Origin: a virus
IMG/VR virus record: IMGVR_UViG_3300001472_000047
Span: 15,442 to 38,802 of that record
DNA length: 23,361 bases
Reading direction: 5' to 3' (one strand)
Shown one piece after another: positions 15,108 to 23,361 of the stretch. The notes beneath the pieces are model-generated. The model was not told the origin of the DNA. It saw nothing but the letters and a program-made list of their open reading frames with translations, and made no database searches. The position numbers and the translations under genes are program-made. Each line of letters opens with the position of its first letter. The first letter of the stretch is position 1.

Positions 15108-18100
15108 TTATTCATTTTTTTCTGTGTCGTCTGCTAAAATAGAATTTAATTTTCTATCAGTAAATACAGTAGAAAGGAAATCAAAGCCATTCGACATAAA
15201 AGTTTTCATTTTATTTTCTGGTTTTAATTTAGTATCGTTAGTTGTAACGATACCATTATTTAAAGTTATTTTAATAGGCTCCATTACATACTGGTCTCCT
15301 GTTTTATAAGCAGACTCAGGAACAGCTAAATTAAGCATTTTTTCTTTTAAAAACCCTTCTAATTCATACCCATTGTTAAATTGTATAACTAAATTTTCCA
15401 TTGGAGCATTATTATCTATTAAATTATTAACATAGTATAATTGCCTGAAGATTAAATCTTCAGGAGCTGATGGATCATTCATTAGTAAAGGATCATTCCA
15501 ATTACCCTGTGGCATCAAATCAGCTCTAAGCAAAGGAGTACCTTCAGGATCTACTTTAGTTCTAATAGCGTTTAAATCATTCTGTAAGTAATTTCCAAGA
15601 ACTTGTAGTTTTACTATCGCAGCTCTTGGATCTTTCCAAAAATCCTCTTTTGTTAAACCAAAACGTGCGTTTATTTCTTGTTCTGTAACAGCATACCTAG
15701 AACTTAAAGCTAAAGATTTTCTAAGTTCTCTTCCTAATTTATCTGTTAGATCTCTTGCTGCTTGGGTTCCTGACCATCGTAAAATCGAGTCTGCATTATC
15801 GCTAGGAATCCAAGCAGACACACTATTATTAAGAAATAATTTCAAATTAGACAGCGGACCTATTGGTTTACCTGATTCACTTGATAAACTAGCCAAAATA
15901 TCATCTACAACATTTAATGCATTTATGTGAGAATCTCCTCTTTTTCCTAGCCACTCTTTTTCTTTAGGAGATATGTTTGCGTAATTTTGGAAAGTGGTTG
16001 CATCTATCTGAGTAACCATAGCATTGCCAGAAATTAATATTGTCCTTCCGGTTTTTTCATCTGTCCCAATCTCTGCCTTGCTTAACATATAACTCGTAGG
16101 TAGTGGATATTTTTTACCTCCAAAACTCACTATACTTGTTGTTACCTTGCCATCTGGACCAACGTAAGTAGAGAATGTTCTATCGTCAACTCGTTCAATA
16201 TTGTTAAGAACGTCAGATAACGTTCCGATGTTGTAACCGTCAGGAGCAGAAACCCATTGGTTATTTTCGTCTTTTATTAAATACCCTAATTGTGGATCAA
16301 ACCCACCATCTACTTGGTTCCAACCAACGTCAGAGTTTGAATCTGGCACTAAGAAAGTTTTAGGTTTTACATTGCTGAAATCTACTAAAGAAGAATCAAA
16401 ATTTAAAGCCTTCATACCAGCGGCATTTAGTTCAGTGTAATCATCTGGAACAAGTTCATAAGCTCCTTTATCTTGATTATAGTACATCATGTTACCATCT
16501 TTTGGATCTATTCTACCCCTGATAACATCAATTTTTCCATTAGCTCCGATTTTACCATACTCTATAAAAGGAGTAGTTAGGCTTTTATTTGAATACACAA
16601 ATTGTTGATGTGCGTTATCATTTAGAATTTTAACATTTTCTGTCTCTGCATTGATACCTTGTGCTGCCATACTTAATATAGCTGCATTCGTTGTCTCATT
16701 CAAACTATCATTGTTTTTCTCTGCCTCGTTTATAGCTGATAAAACAATTTGAGATTGTTGTGTGTTAAGAGATTTTTTAGCATCTTGTTCTTTTTGGAAG
16801 GCAAAAGCTAAAGCAGCTTGTTCATCAGCTTTTGATTGTTGGAAGGCATATTGTTTAGCTGCTCTTTCTTCTGCTGATAATGTTTTAGCATCTTCTCCAA
16901 CACCTGCTGCAAAATCACCTAAATTTTCTGATATAGCCCCTAAAAGGTTTTTATCACTTCCTGCTATTTGGCTACCTAATTGTGCTAACCTAATAAAAGC
17001 ATCTCTTTGGAAATCTTTTTTTGCGTCTCCTGCAAATAACTCATCATACTCATCTAAATACCCTTGGGCATCTTTTGTACCCATAAAGCTTTTATAATCT
17101 TCTAAATATTCTTCTTTTGTTTTTGCTTCAGGCAAATACTGGTTTAACATATTTAATCTTTGTTGTGCTATTACATTAGCATCTGTTTCACCTTGCTGTA
17201 AATTTAACGTAGGAATAAGACTTGTAAAATCTTGAATATTGCTTTGTATATTACTAAAATTAGGTTTTGTTAATTCTGGATAGGTTACCGTATAAGGATT
17301 AGTACCTTCTGCCCTATATACAGGTTGTTCACCCTGCATCATTCGCATACTGGCTTCTTCCATTCCTGGAGATTGAACGTATCCACCACCTGCGAAAGAT
17401 TGGAAATTACCTAAATTACCCATTGCCATGTAATCCTCAAATGATTCTTCACCAGGAAGAACTACTTGACCCATAAATCCTTCTCTTTTTCTCATAGCGG
17501 CTGTTTCAGCCCCTAATTTGTCATAAGATTCTCTGTTTCTCAAACTAGGGGCTGAAACACCCGCTAATTTCATGGGTTGTGGAGGAGTATATGTAGTTAA
17601 TTCTACTGGGTTGAAATCGGAGTAAGGATTAGGTCCTCTTGGGTCTGGATAAGGCATTAACATACCTTCACTCAAATTATTCCCCGTTAAATTAAACTCT
17701 TGTTGAGCATTTGAAACAATTTCTCCAACAAAAGGATCTACTCTTTCTTGCACACCCTGCATGATGGCTTGCTTAAAAGGATCTAATGATTCAACTAATC
17801 CACCGTTTGCTAATTGGAGGACGGCACCTCCTTGGTTAAAATTTGGAGGGGGTGCTCCCATCATACTAGCTATACCACCTTCCGCAACAGGTGGTTCCAT
17901 TGGCATAGCATTAGTCTCGCCCATTGGCATAGCATTAGCTATGCCACCTGCGGCAGATTGTTCTTGCATCATATCCATAATAGTAAAAGTAGGCTGTAAT
18001 AAAGCTAAAACAGATTCAGGTGTTTTTTCAGCATCTTTTTCACCAACATAACCTGCTAATTCACCTCTGCGGTCTTCCATACTACTTTGGTCGCCCCTTA

Positions 18101-18299
18101 CAGAATCCATTATTTCTTCCACACTACTAGCAGCATCTATATTAGATAACATATCTTCCATACCCCCTGCCATTTGTCCAAACGCTTGCTGCTCTACAGG
18201 GTCTACTAAACCTGAAGTTATTCCTGTGCCAACAGAGTTATTTTGCATAGGAGGCATTTGTCCTCCAAACATCGGGCGTTGTAATACTGGGTCTGCCAT
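15108..18299 (-). CDS. Large virion protein, 1063 aa
   Basis: A 1063-residue protein in the virion block. The N-terminus (MADPVLQRPMFGGQ, then DMLSNIDAASSVEEIMDSVR and ERRGELAGYVGEKDAEKTPE-like residues around 75-95) resembles the start of large internal proteins of marine podovirus-like phages, recognised by memory only. Residues about 110-165 are low-complexity Gly/Met/Pro/Ala with a short repeat (NAMPM twice). The middle contains a glutamine/lysine/alanine-rich helical part (about 435-520) and the C-terminal half is mixed. No enzyme motif is visible. The start overlaps the stop of the previous gene as TAATG (18299), so it is coupled to the 483-residue protein. Likely role: internal virion / ejection protein. 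An alternative is a tail component. Confidence 0.65.
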   Translation of the reverse strand: MADPVLQRPMFGGQMPPMQNNSVGTGITSGLVDPVEQQAFGQMAGGMEDMLSNIDAASSVEEIMDSVRGDQSSMEDRRGELAGYVGEKDAEKTPESVLALLQPTFTIMDMMQEQSAAGGIANAMPMGETNAMPMEPPVAEGGIASMMGAPPPNFNQGGAVLQLANGGLVESLDPFKQAIMQGVQERVDPFVGEIVSNAQQEFNLTGNNLSEGMLMPYPDPRGPNPYSDFNPVELTTYTPPQPMKLAGVSAPSLRNRESYDKLGAETAAMRKREGFMGQVVLPGEESFEDYMAMGNLGNFQSFAGGGYVQSPGMEEASMRMMQGEQPVYRAEGTNPYTVTYPELTKPNFSNIQSNIQDFTSLIPTLNLQQGETDANVIAQQRLNMLNQYLPEAKTKEEYLEDYKSFMGTKDAQGYLDEYDELFAGDAKKDFQRDAFIRLAQLGSQIAGSDKNLLGAISENLGDFAAGVGEDAKTLSAEERAAKQYAFQQSKADEQAALAFAFQKEQDAKKSLNTQQSQIVLSAINEAEKNNDSLNETTNAAILSMAAQGINAETENVKILNDNAHQQFVYSNKSLTTPFIEYGKIGANGKIDVIRGRIDPKDGNMMYYNQDKGAYELVPDDYTELNAAGMKALNFDSSLVDFSNVKPKTFLVPDSNSDVGWNQVDGGFDPQLGYLIKDENNQWVSAPDGYNIGTLSDVLNNIERVDDRTFSTYVGPDGKVTTSIVSFGGKKYPLPTSYMLSKAEIGTDEKTGRTILISGNAMVTQIDATTFQNYANISPKEKEWLGKRGDSHINALNVVDDILASLSSESGKPIGPLSNLKLFLNNSVSAWIPSDNADSILRWSGTQAARDLTDKLGRELRKSLALSSRYAVTEQEINARFGLTKEDFWKDPRAAIVKLQVLGNYLQNDLNAIRTKVDPEGTPLLRADLMPQGNWNDPLLMNDPSAPEDLIFRQLYYVNNLIDNNAPMENLVIQFNNGYELEGFLKEKMLNLAVPESAYKTGDQYVMEPIKITLNNGIVTTNDTKLKPENKMKTFMSNGFDFLSTVFTDRKLNSILADDTEKNE
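17897..17938. repeat. 18-bp direct repeat inside the 1063-aa gene
   Basis: CCATTGGCATAGCATTAG occurs at 17897-17914 and 17921-17938, with a six-base spacer. It encodes the duplicated NAMPM segment of the 1063-residue protein and probably arose by slippage. Confidence 0.8.
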
Positions 18300-19750
18300 T
18301 AAATTAGGCCTCCTCTATTTGCTGCTCCATATATACCTAATCCTGCTGTAGCACCACCAACTACTTGGTTGAGTAAACTAGGGTTAGGTGTGTTTGCTAC
18401 TGTTAAAGTGGATTGAGTTGAGGGAGCTCCTCTTAAAATATCGCTGTAAAAACCTAATCTTTGATAAGGCTCGTATATGTTTTGCATATCTGTTTGACGT
18501 CGAGCTTCTAATTCTTGTTGTCTGATATTTCTTTGTTGTTCACCAAGGCTGGCTAAACCACTAATATCTTGTTGTTGTAACCCCTGTTGCATTGCACCTA
18601 AATCAGCCTGTGATCTGCCTAGCCTAGCTAAAGATTCTGCTTGGCTTAACCCCATACCACCATAAGCAGAACCTGCTTGCTGGGCTATTTGTGCCGCTTT
18701 CTGACGTGCATCACCTGCTTGTAACGCAAACTGCCCTATATCTGCAAATTGTTTGCCTGCCTGTTGTTGTTGACTACCTGCCTGTGCTGCCATCTGTGCT
18801 AAGTTTTGTTGCAACTGCCCTACGTTTTGTTGTTGACCACCTGCCGTTGCCGCCATCTGTCCTACATTCTGTAGTTGACCACCTGCTGTGGCTGCCATCT
18901 GCGCTAAGTTTTGTTGCAACTGCCCTACGTTTTGTTGTCGGCCTTGTTGACCTTCAAAAGCACCCATCGCTGCTTGTTGAGCTTGCAAATAATTATCTGC
19001 TTGGGCTTTAGCTAATGCAGAAACTCTATTTCTATCTACTTCTCTTGCCGCTATCTCACCCCTAGAACCACCAAACGCACCTGCTCCTACTGCTTGAGCT
19101 GCTGCTTGGTTTTGTTGTATATCGTAAGCTCTGTTTATTTCATCACTAATAGCACTTTGATAAGGGTTCATATAAGCAGAAACAGAAGTAGGGTCGTATT
19201 GTTGAGCTCCTAATTGTGCTATGCCTACCCCTTGTTGACCAAAACCAAGCCCTGACCTAGTTAAATCAGCTCCTGCTTGCCCATAACCAATACCAGATCT
19301 AGTTAAATCAGCTCCTGTTTGAGATAAACCTACCCCTTGTTGCCCATAGCCCAATCCTGACCTAGTTAAATCAGCACCTGCCTGAGATAAATTTGCTCCT
19401 TGTTGCCCATAACCAATACTTTGTCCTGCTTGGTCAGCCCCTTGTGCTGCCATTGGTACAGAAGAAGCTATCATACCTAATGCATTAGGTTGTGTAGAAC
19501 CTAATGTGCCTAATCCTGCAGCATAAGATGCTTGAGCAGCATTTATATAAGGTTGGTACGAACCAACTCCTCCTTGTTGTAATTGTAATGCTTGAAGTTG
19601 TGCAGGGGTCATTCCTGCAGATCGTATATCAGGTAGTCCCCCTATAGGAGGACGACCAGTTAACCCTTTAGCTTGTTCCATAAGCCCAATTTTATAGGCT
19701 TCTATTTCTGGAGCTTCACGCTGGATTGTGGTTTGTGTCTCAGTCGCCAT
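18299..19750 (-). CDS. Gln/Ala/Gly-rich repeat virion protein, 483 aa
   Basis: A 483-residue protein of strongly biased composition. Residues 113-183 hold about 3.5 copies of a 21-residue unit (GYGQQGxxLSQxGADLTRSG). Residues 272-326 hold a second repeat family (QQNVGQLQQNLAQMAATAGG and shorter forms). Between them lies YMNPYQSAISDEINRAYD followed by AGAFGGSRGEIA, a segment I recall from virion proteins of many marine and enteric podovirus-like phages. The C-terminus is glycine-rich (VVGGATAGLGIYGAANRGG). The protein has no enzyme motif. It starts one base after the stop of the 484-residue gene, with AAAGGAGC upstream, and overlaps the next gene as TAATG. Likely an internal virion protein with helical repeats. 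Confidence 0.7.
   Translation of the reverse strand: MATETQTTIQREAPEIEAYKIGLMEQAKGLTGRPPIGGLPDIRSAGMTPAQLQALQLQQGGVGSYQPYINAAQASYAAGLGTLGSTQPNALGMIASSVPMAAQGADQAGQSIGYGQQGANLSQAGADLTRSGLGYGQQGVGLSQTGADLTRSGIGYGQAGADLTRSGLGFGQQGVGIAQLGAQQYDPTSVSAYMNPYQSAISDEINRAYDIQQNQAAAQAVGAGAFGGSRGEIAAREVDRNRVSALAKAQADNYLQAQQAAMGAFEGQQGRQQNVGQLQQNLAQMAATAGGQLQNVGQMAATAGGQQQNVGQLQQNLAQMAAQAGSQQQQAGKQFADIGQFALQAGDARQKAAQIAQQAGSAYGGMGLSQAESLARLGRSQADLGAMQQGLQQQDISGLASLGEQQRNIRQQELEARRQTDMQNIYEPYQRLGFYSDILRGAPSTQSTLTVANTPNPSLLNQVVGGATAGLGIYGAANRGGLI
18773..18937. repeat. Tandem coding repeat, Q-rich unit
   Basis: Three imperfect copies of a unit encoding QQNVGQLQQNLAQMAATAGG (residues 272-291, 292-305 shortened by six, and 306-326). 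DNA copies are nearly identical, suggesting recent expansion by slippage or unequal recombination. Confidence 0.8.
19202..19414. repeat. Tandem coding repeat, GYGQQG unit
   Basis: About 3.5 copies of a 21-residue unit, GYGQQG..LSQ.GADLTRSG(L/I): residues 113-133, 134-154, a copy lacking seven residues at 155-168, and a diverged half copy 169-183. Copies differ at a few positions, so they are older than pure slippage products. Confidence 0.8.
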
Positions 19751-19751
19751 G

Positions 19752-21206
19752 TTATGCGCTCCTTTGGAAATCTCTCATCATTGCATACATTCGTTTCGCA
19801 CCTTTTCTCCTATCGCCATCACCTGCGCCCCTAACTGCCTGTGCATTCATAACAAATTCACCATCACTTAACATAGCAGGTATAGAATCACTTGTTCCTG
19901 TTCCTGGACCCATTATTTCACCACCTGATGCAGCCTGTGTGAAGAAAGGGATGCTGCCAGTTAAAGAGTTAAGAGTATTGTTAGCTGCATATTGGTTTCT
20001 TACAGCAGGGGGTAAAAACATAGGATTTTGATAATAAGGGTTATCCCCATAAAAATCTGCTCCAAACCCAAATTTTGTTGGGTCAAGATTGTACTCATCT
20101 ACACCAGTAGGTAAATCTGCCATTTGTACATTATCATCTGCCGCAGTTGCTGCATCAGCGGCAAGTAATGTTGCTCCTCCTGCGGCTGCTAATGGACCAT
20201 ACTTTTGTAAAAAACTGGGTTGAGCAGCTAAAGTTGCTGCATCAAAAGCATCTTTTAACATTTCTTGTTTCATTGGCTCAGTGACATTTATCCCTGCTAA
20301 TTCCATATTGTTTAATTGTGCCATGTACGAATTGTTAGCTTCACTGGCTATTACGTTTGCATCAGGTTGAATACTTGCTCTATTAGGACTAAATGTGCTT
20401 TTTAGAAAACCTTCAGCTGGCTCTGCGCCTGCTAATTGATTTGATGTTAAATTTGTTCCTGATGCACCAGAGCCTTGGTTAGCAAGCATCTCTGCATTTG
20501 CAGCCTCTTTTGCAGCCTGTGCATTTGCTGCTTGGCCTTCAGCTCTCATTGCTTGGAGTGAAGCTCTTCCAGTTTTGCTTAAAGGGTTAACAACTTTAAA
20601 AGGATTTTTCATAGCACCTAATCCAGCACTTGGGTTAGCATAACTTCCAAAAAAGTTACCTGAACCAAATCCTTCTGCACCACCAAACGCCACATTACCA
20701 ATACCTGCGGTAGCTCCTGCTATAACTGCTGATTTTAAAGAATCTTTAAAAGATTTACCTGCTACTAAATTTCCTGCCAAACTGCCAATACCTGTTGCAA
20801 AAACAAGAGGCATGGCAGGCAGCAAAAAGGGTGCTGCGATCGGGAGGATAATCGGAGCAACCGTTTTTATTATCTTTTTAAGCCCTTTAAATAAACCACT
20901 TAAAAAGAACTCAGGTTGTCCTGTTACAGGGTTTATACTATTAAACTCATTACCTACTATATAACGCTCTGGCTCTAAACCCATCTCTTCCATTTGGGTA
21001 AAGATCATTTTTTTCATGCGTGGGTTAGCATTTAAAACTTCTAATGGTATAACTGTTTCACCTTCAGCAGCATGAACAATATAAGTATCACCTGCTCTGC
21101 CAAAATCAGCAAGCATATCTGCCGCTTCTTTAATTTTGTGAATACCACTATCAGGGACTAATGGTGTTTCTTGAACTTCGTAACCTAAAGATGTTATACC
21201 TTGCAT
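19752..21206 (-). CDS. Virion protein with conserved N- and C-terminal motifs, 484 aa
   Basis: A 484-residue virion protein. Residues 38-100 (GDTYIVHAAEGETVIP, MGLEPERYIVGNEFNSINP) form a conserved-looking N-terminal domain seen in marine podovirus-like virion proteins. A hydrophobic segment with prolines and glycines follows (about 114-148, KTVAPIILPIAAPFLLPAMP and on), which could enter a membrane. The middle is alanine/asparagine-rich. The C-terminus (428-484) contains GPGTGTSDSIPAMLSDGEFV and AVRGAGDGDRRKGA, a motif that I recall at the C-termini of several phage internal proteins. It starts at the ATG at 21206 after AAAGAAAGAG. Role in DNA ejection is an inference from the hydrophobic segment and position. 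Confidence 0.7.
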   Translation of the reverse strand: MQGITSLGYEVQETPLVPDSGIHKIKEAADMLADFGRAGDTYIVHAAEGETVIPLEVLNANPRMKKMIFTQMEEMGLEPERYIVGNEFNSINPVTGQPEFFLSGLFKGLKKIIKTVAPIILPIAAPFLLPAMPLVFATGIGSLAGNLVAGKSFKDSLKSAVIAGATAGIGNVAFGGAEGFGSGNFFGSYANPSAGLGAMKNPFKVVNPLSKTGRASLQAMRAEGQAANAQAAKEAANAEMLANQGSGASGTNLTSNQLAGAEPAEGFLKSTFSPNRASIQPDANVIASEANNSYMAQLNNMELAGINVTEPMKQEMLKDAFDAATLAAQPSFLQKYGPLAAAGGATLLAADAATAADDNVQMADLPTGVDEYNLDPTKFGFGADFYGDNPYYQNPMFLPPAVRNQYAANNTLNSLTGSIPFFTQAASGGEIMGPGTGTSDSIPAMLSDGEFVMNAQAVRGAGDGDRRKGAKRMYAMMRDFQRSA

Positions 21207-21295
21207 AATATACTCTTTCTTTTATGGAATATCAGCAGGGAGCAATTCCTGACGGTTGCTACAAACATGATACTCAATAATCTCCTTTACTGCAA

Positions 21296-21619
21296 CTAAG
21301 AAATGGCAATAGTCACTGTACCCACCGAACCTGTTCCTGCAGAACCAGAACAAGCACTTACATTTAACAAAGATATTCTTACATATCCCTCACTAGTAGT
21401 GTTTATACAATTAGTTACATATAAACTTCCTGCTTCTAAACCGACATCATTACCAATAGGCAATGCAGTTAACACTTGAGTTGTTCCTCTTTCTGCTCCT
21501 GGATTTTGTACTTGAGCAATAAATGTTTCTAATGCTCTTACTAAATCATTTAAATAACGAACATCAACCTGTTGCGGAGGTGTAGGTAATTTTGGGAAAG
21601 GCATTACATTACTAGCCAT
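21296..21619 (-). CDS. Small virion-linked protein, unknown
   Basis: A 107-residue protein. The N-terminus is proline-rich (MASNVMPFPKLPTPPQQ), followed by a predicted helix (VDVRYLNDLVRALETFIAQ) and a beta-rich Gly/Ser/Thr C-terminal half. This arrangement is common in small head-tail or fibre-associated phage proteins, but I do not recognise a family. Its start overlaps the stop of the gp10-like gene as TAATG (21619), so the two are translated together. An 89-base gap (21207-21295) follows it, holding the ribosome site of the next gene and no clear promoter. Confidence 0.7.
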   Translation of the reverse strand: MASNVMPFPKLPTPPQQVDVRYLNDLVRALETFIAQVQNPGAERGTTQVLTALPIGNDVGLEAGSLYVTNCINTTSEGYVRISLLNVSACSGSAGTGSVGTVTIAIS

Positions 21620-23361
21620 TACCTTCTTCCATCCTCTCGTAAATTAATCCTAGGACTGCCTAATCGCCAACGTACCCCTTCGGCAGAAGAAGCTACTTTT
21701 AAAGCAAAAGAACGCCCCCTTAACCTAATATCTGCTTTGCGTGTAAACTGTTCAAAAGGTACTGTTGTAGTAGAACTCGCTGTTAAAGTTGTTGAATTAG
21801 TATTTGTTTGCCCATAAGAATCACCAGGATAATCTTGCATACTCATTGTCATATCTACAACTGCACCTACAGAGGAACCATTGAATGTGAAATCGGGTAT
21901 AATTGTATTAATAGAAACAAGCTTCTGCCCATCTCCTATATCAATAGGACTAGATTCTAAAGTAGCTGTCATAGCAGACCCATCATCATCATACCCAACT
22001 TCGTGGCTGTACAAATAACCTGCGGAAGCCGCAGTTGGGAACTCTCTTAAACCACGGTCTATAAAAGCACTGCGTGACATTGTACCATAATACCAAACAC
22101 CTTCAGCATAATTATAGCTCACATACTTATCATTACTACCTGTACCACCATTAGCTACAGAATTATCATCAGAACAATAAAACCAAGTTACTTCACTAAA
22201 CTCTGAGTTAACTCCTGCGTAAACTTTTTCTTGTTGTGCGCTGTTAAAATTCATAAAGACTTCTTCTTTTACAGTGCATGGTAATTGTTTAGTTTGCCCA
22301 TCATACACATAAAAACAGTCTTTTCCCATCCATAATACAAAATCTTCTACTGCTACAGCAGCATTAGGACCCATAATAGTTATATTAGAAGAAATAGGTT
22401 GAATACCAAATTGGAAAGGTGGACCTAAAAACTGCATACTGTGTAAAGAGCTATTAGTCCATACTAAAATTTCACGTTTAGTTTCAATAGCACGAACAAA
22501 GTTAGAACCAGACCCTATACGCAAATCACCTGCTGTATTAGTTGCTGTAGGATTCCAATCTAAAAAAGATTCTTGGTCTGAAAAACGAATTAACAAATTA
22601 TCTTGTACTGTTGTGCCAATAGTGTTTGTGCCAAATGCGATAACATGACGATTATTGTCTGAAACTATTATTTGTTTAGCTACAGTTGGTGCATCAACTG
22701 CCCCTGATATGCCTGTAATAACAGAAGCCCTTGTAGTTAGGGCATTGGTTACAGATGAGTCCCAGTAGTAAATTGCTCCATCTCTTGGGTTTATTAAAAG
22801 ATCTTCGCCAAAATTATCCAAACTCCATAGACGTAACTCTGTAGTTGTAGTAATCCCAGCAGACGACCCCCATGTGCTACGTCCCCAAGTTCCTGCTCCC
22901 CAACCTGTGCCACCTACTTGGGTATCTAATCCTACGTTTATTTGATACACACCATCTACACCAGACCCACCATTACCACTATCACTAGAATTTGCAGTGA
23001 CGGTAACACCATCTGTGTCTTTTGCGGTAATTGTGTAGGTGTTTGAATTTGTGATGCCAACTACTTGGTACTCTTGGTTTAAAACAGCAGCGGTAATCAA
23101 ACCACCTAAAGAAACTGCGCCTGAAAAAGTTACAAAATCGTTTTCTACACAGCCATGAGTAGAATCTGTTACTGTTAATGTAGAAGAGCCATTAGTAGCG
23201 GCAAAAGTAATAGAGTCTGTGCTTGTTTTACGAACAGGTGTAATGTCAAAAAATTGTTGACCTATTTCAATGTAAAACTTTAAATTTGTTCCTAAACCTA
23301 AATACTCAGTACCATCTAAAGTAACCCAAGGGTACATAGCTCTACAACTGCCTAAAAAAGT
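21619..23361 (-). CDS. P22 gp10-like tail/portal accessory (stabilization) protein, 5' end cut by window edge
   Basis: At least 580 residues, open to the right edge. A methionine lies at 23337, but it has no convincing ribosome site and the frame continues upstream (TFLGSCRA), so the true start is probably outside. The protein is beta-rich: an Ig-like segment (about 43-110), a glycine/tryptophan repeat GWGAGTWGRSTWGSS (145-159), and a core with FSDQESFLDWNP (252-263), DLRIGSGSNFVRAIETKREI (271-290) and LWMGKDCFYVYDGQTKQLP (335-353). This core fits the phage stabilisation (P22 gp10-like) proteins that plug and extend the portal in short-tailed phages. It supports the podovirus assignment. Family call is from motif memory. 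Confidence 0.6.
   Translation of the reverse strand, partial: TFLGSCRAMYPWVTLDGTEYLGLGTNLKFYIEIGQQFFDITPVRKTSTDSITFAATNGSSTLTVTDSTHGCVENDFVTFSGAVSLGGLITAAVLNQEYQVVGITNSNTYTITAKDTDGVTVTANSSDSGNGGSGVDGVYQINVGLDTQVGGTGWGAGTWGRSTWGSSAGITTTTELRLWSLDNFGEDLLINPRDGAIYYWDSSVTNALTTRASVITGISGAVDAPTVAKQIIVSDNNRHVIAFGTNTIGTTVQDNLLIRFSDQESFLDWNPTATNTAGDLRIGSGSNFVRAIETKREILVWTNSSLHSMQFLGPPFQFGIQPISSNITIMGPNAAVAVEDFVLWMGKDCFYVYDGQTKQLPCTVKEEVFMNFNSAQQEKVYAGVNSEFSEVTWFYCSDDNSVANGGTGSNDKYVSYNYAEGVWYYGTMSRSAFIDRGLREFPTAASAGYLYSHEVGYDDDGSAMTATLESSPIDIGDGQKLVSINTIIPDFTFNGSSVGAVVDMTMSMQDYPGDSYGQTNTNSTTLTASSTTTVPFEQFTRKADIRLRGRSFALKVASSAEGVRWRLGSPRINLREDGRR

Noticed and set aside
21194-21268. Short minus-strand open frame of 24 codons in the gap between the 107-aa and 484-aa genes, and another frame there that reads EYHVCSNRQELLPADIP
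   Set aside because: The 24-codon frame has its AAAGGAG site too far from the ATG and overlaps the next gene. The second frame has no standard start codon close to the ribosome site. Either could be a real small gene, but the sequence alone does not support it; a check in related phages would decide.

Overview
The window is a stretch of an AT-rich, densely packed double-stranded DNA phage genome, most likely a podovirus-like phage of a marine bacterium. The basis is a virion gene block with a P22 gp10-like tail/portal accessory protein and large glycine/glutamine/alanine-rich internal proteins, next to a phage replication block (primase, SSB-like protein, two helicases). No host housekeeping gene, rRNA, tRNA, CRISPR array, insertion sequence or integrase is visible. 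Host and phage genus are inferences; terminase, portal, capsid and DNA polymerase genes are not in the window.

All genes but one lie on the minus strand, so transcription runs right to left. Right part (about 11.8-23.4 kb): virion genes in the order gp10-like protein (cut by the right edge), a small virion-linked protein, and four large virion/ejection-type proteins of 484, 483, 1063 and 1107 aa. Centre (10.33-11.77 kb): one plus-strand gene, an SNF2-type helicase, meeting the virion block tail to tail with overlapping stop codons. A 340-bp divergent region (9991-10329) with promoter-like boxes and short repeats separates it from the left block. Left-centre (5.1-10.0 kb): a minus-strand replication block with two unrecognised proteins, an SSB-like protein ending in an acidic IPF tail, an archaeo-eukaryotic-type primase and a UvrD-like helicase. 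A strongly structured non-coding segment lies between the SSB-like and primase genes. Then (3.7-5.0 kb) come a small unknown gene and a DUF932 gene broken by a one-base frameshift.

The left end (1-3.62 kb) is the most interesting part. It is a tightly coupled four-gene cluster: a DNA-base hypermodification protein (HMUDK-helical / aGPT-PPlase type), a GT-B glycosyltransferase, a thymidylate-synthase homologue that looks more like a dUMP hydroxymethylase than a true synthase, and an FkbM-type methyltransferase cut by the left edge. Together they suggest a pathway making 5-hydroxymethyl-dUMP and decorating the thymine position of phage DNA, possibly with a methylated sugar. The pathway is an inference from families and gene order; the base chemistry cannot be read from sequence.

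Genes are tightly coupled: ATGA overlaps at 588-591 and 2671-2674, TAATG overlaps at 6627, 18299 and 21619, and good AAAGGAG-type ribosome sites elsewhere.
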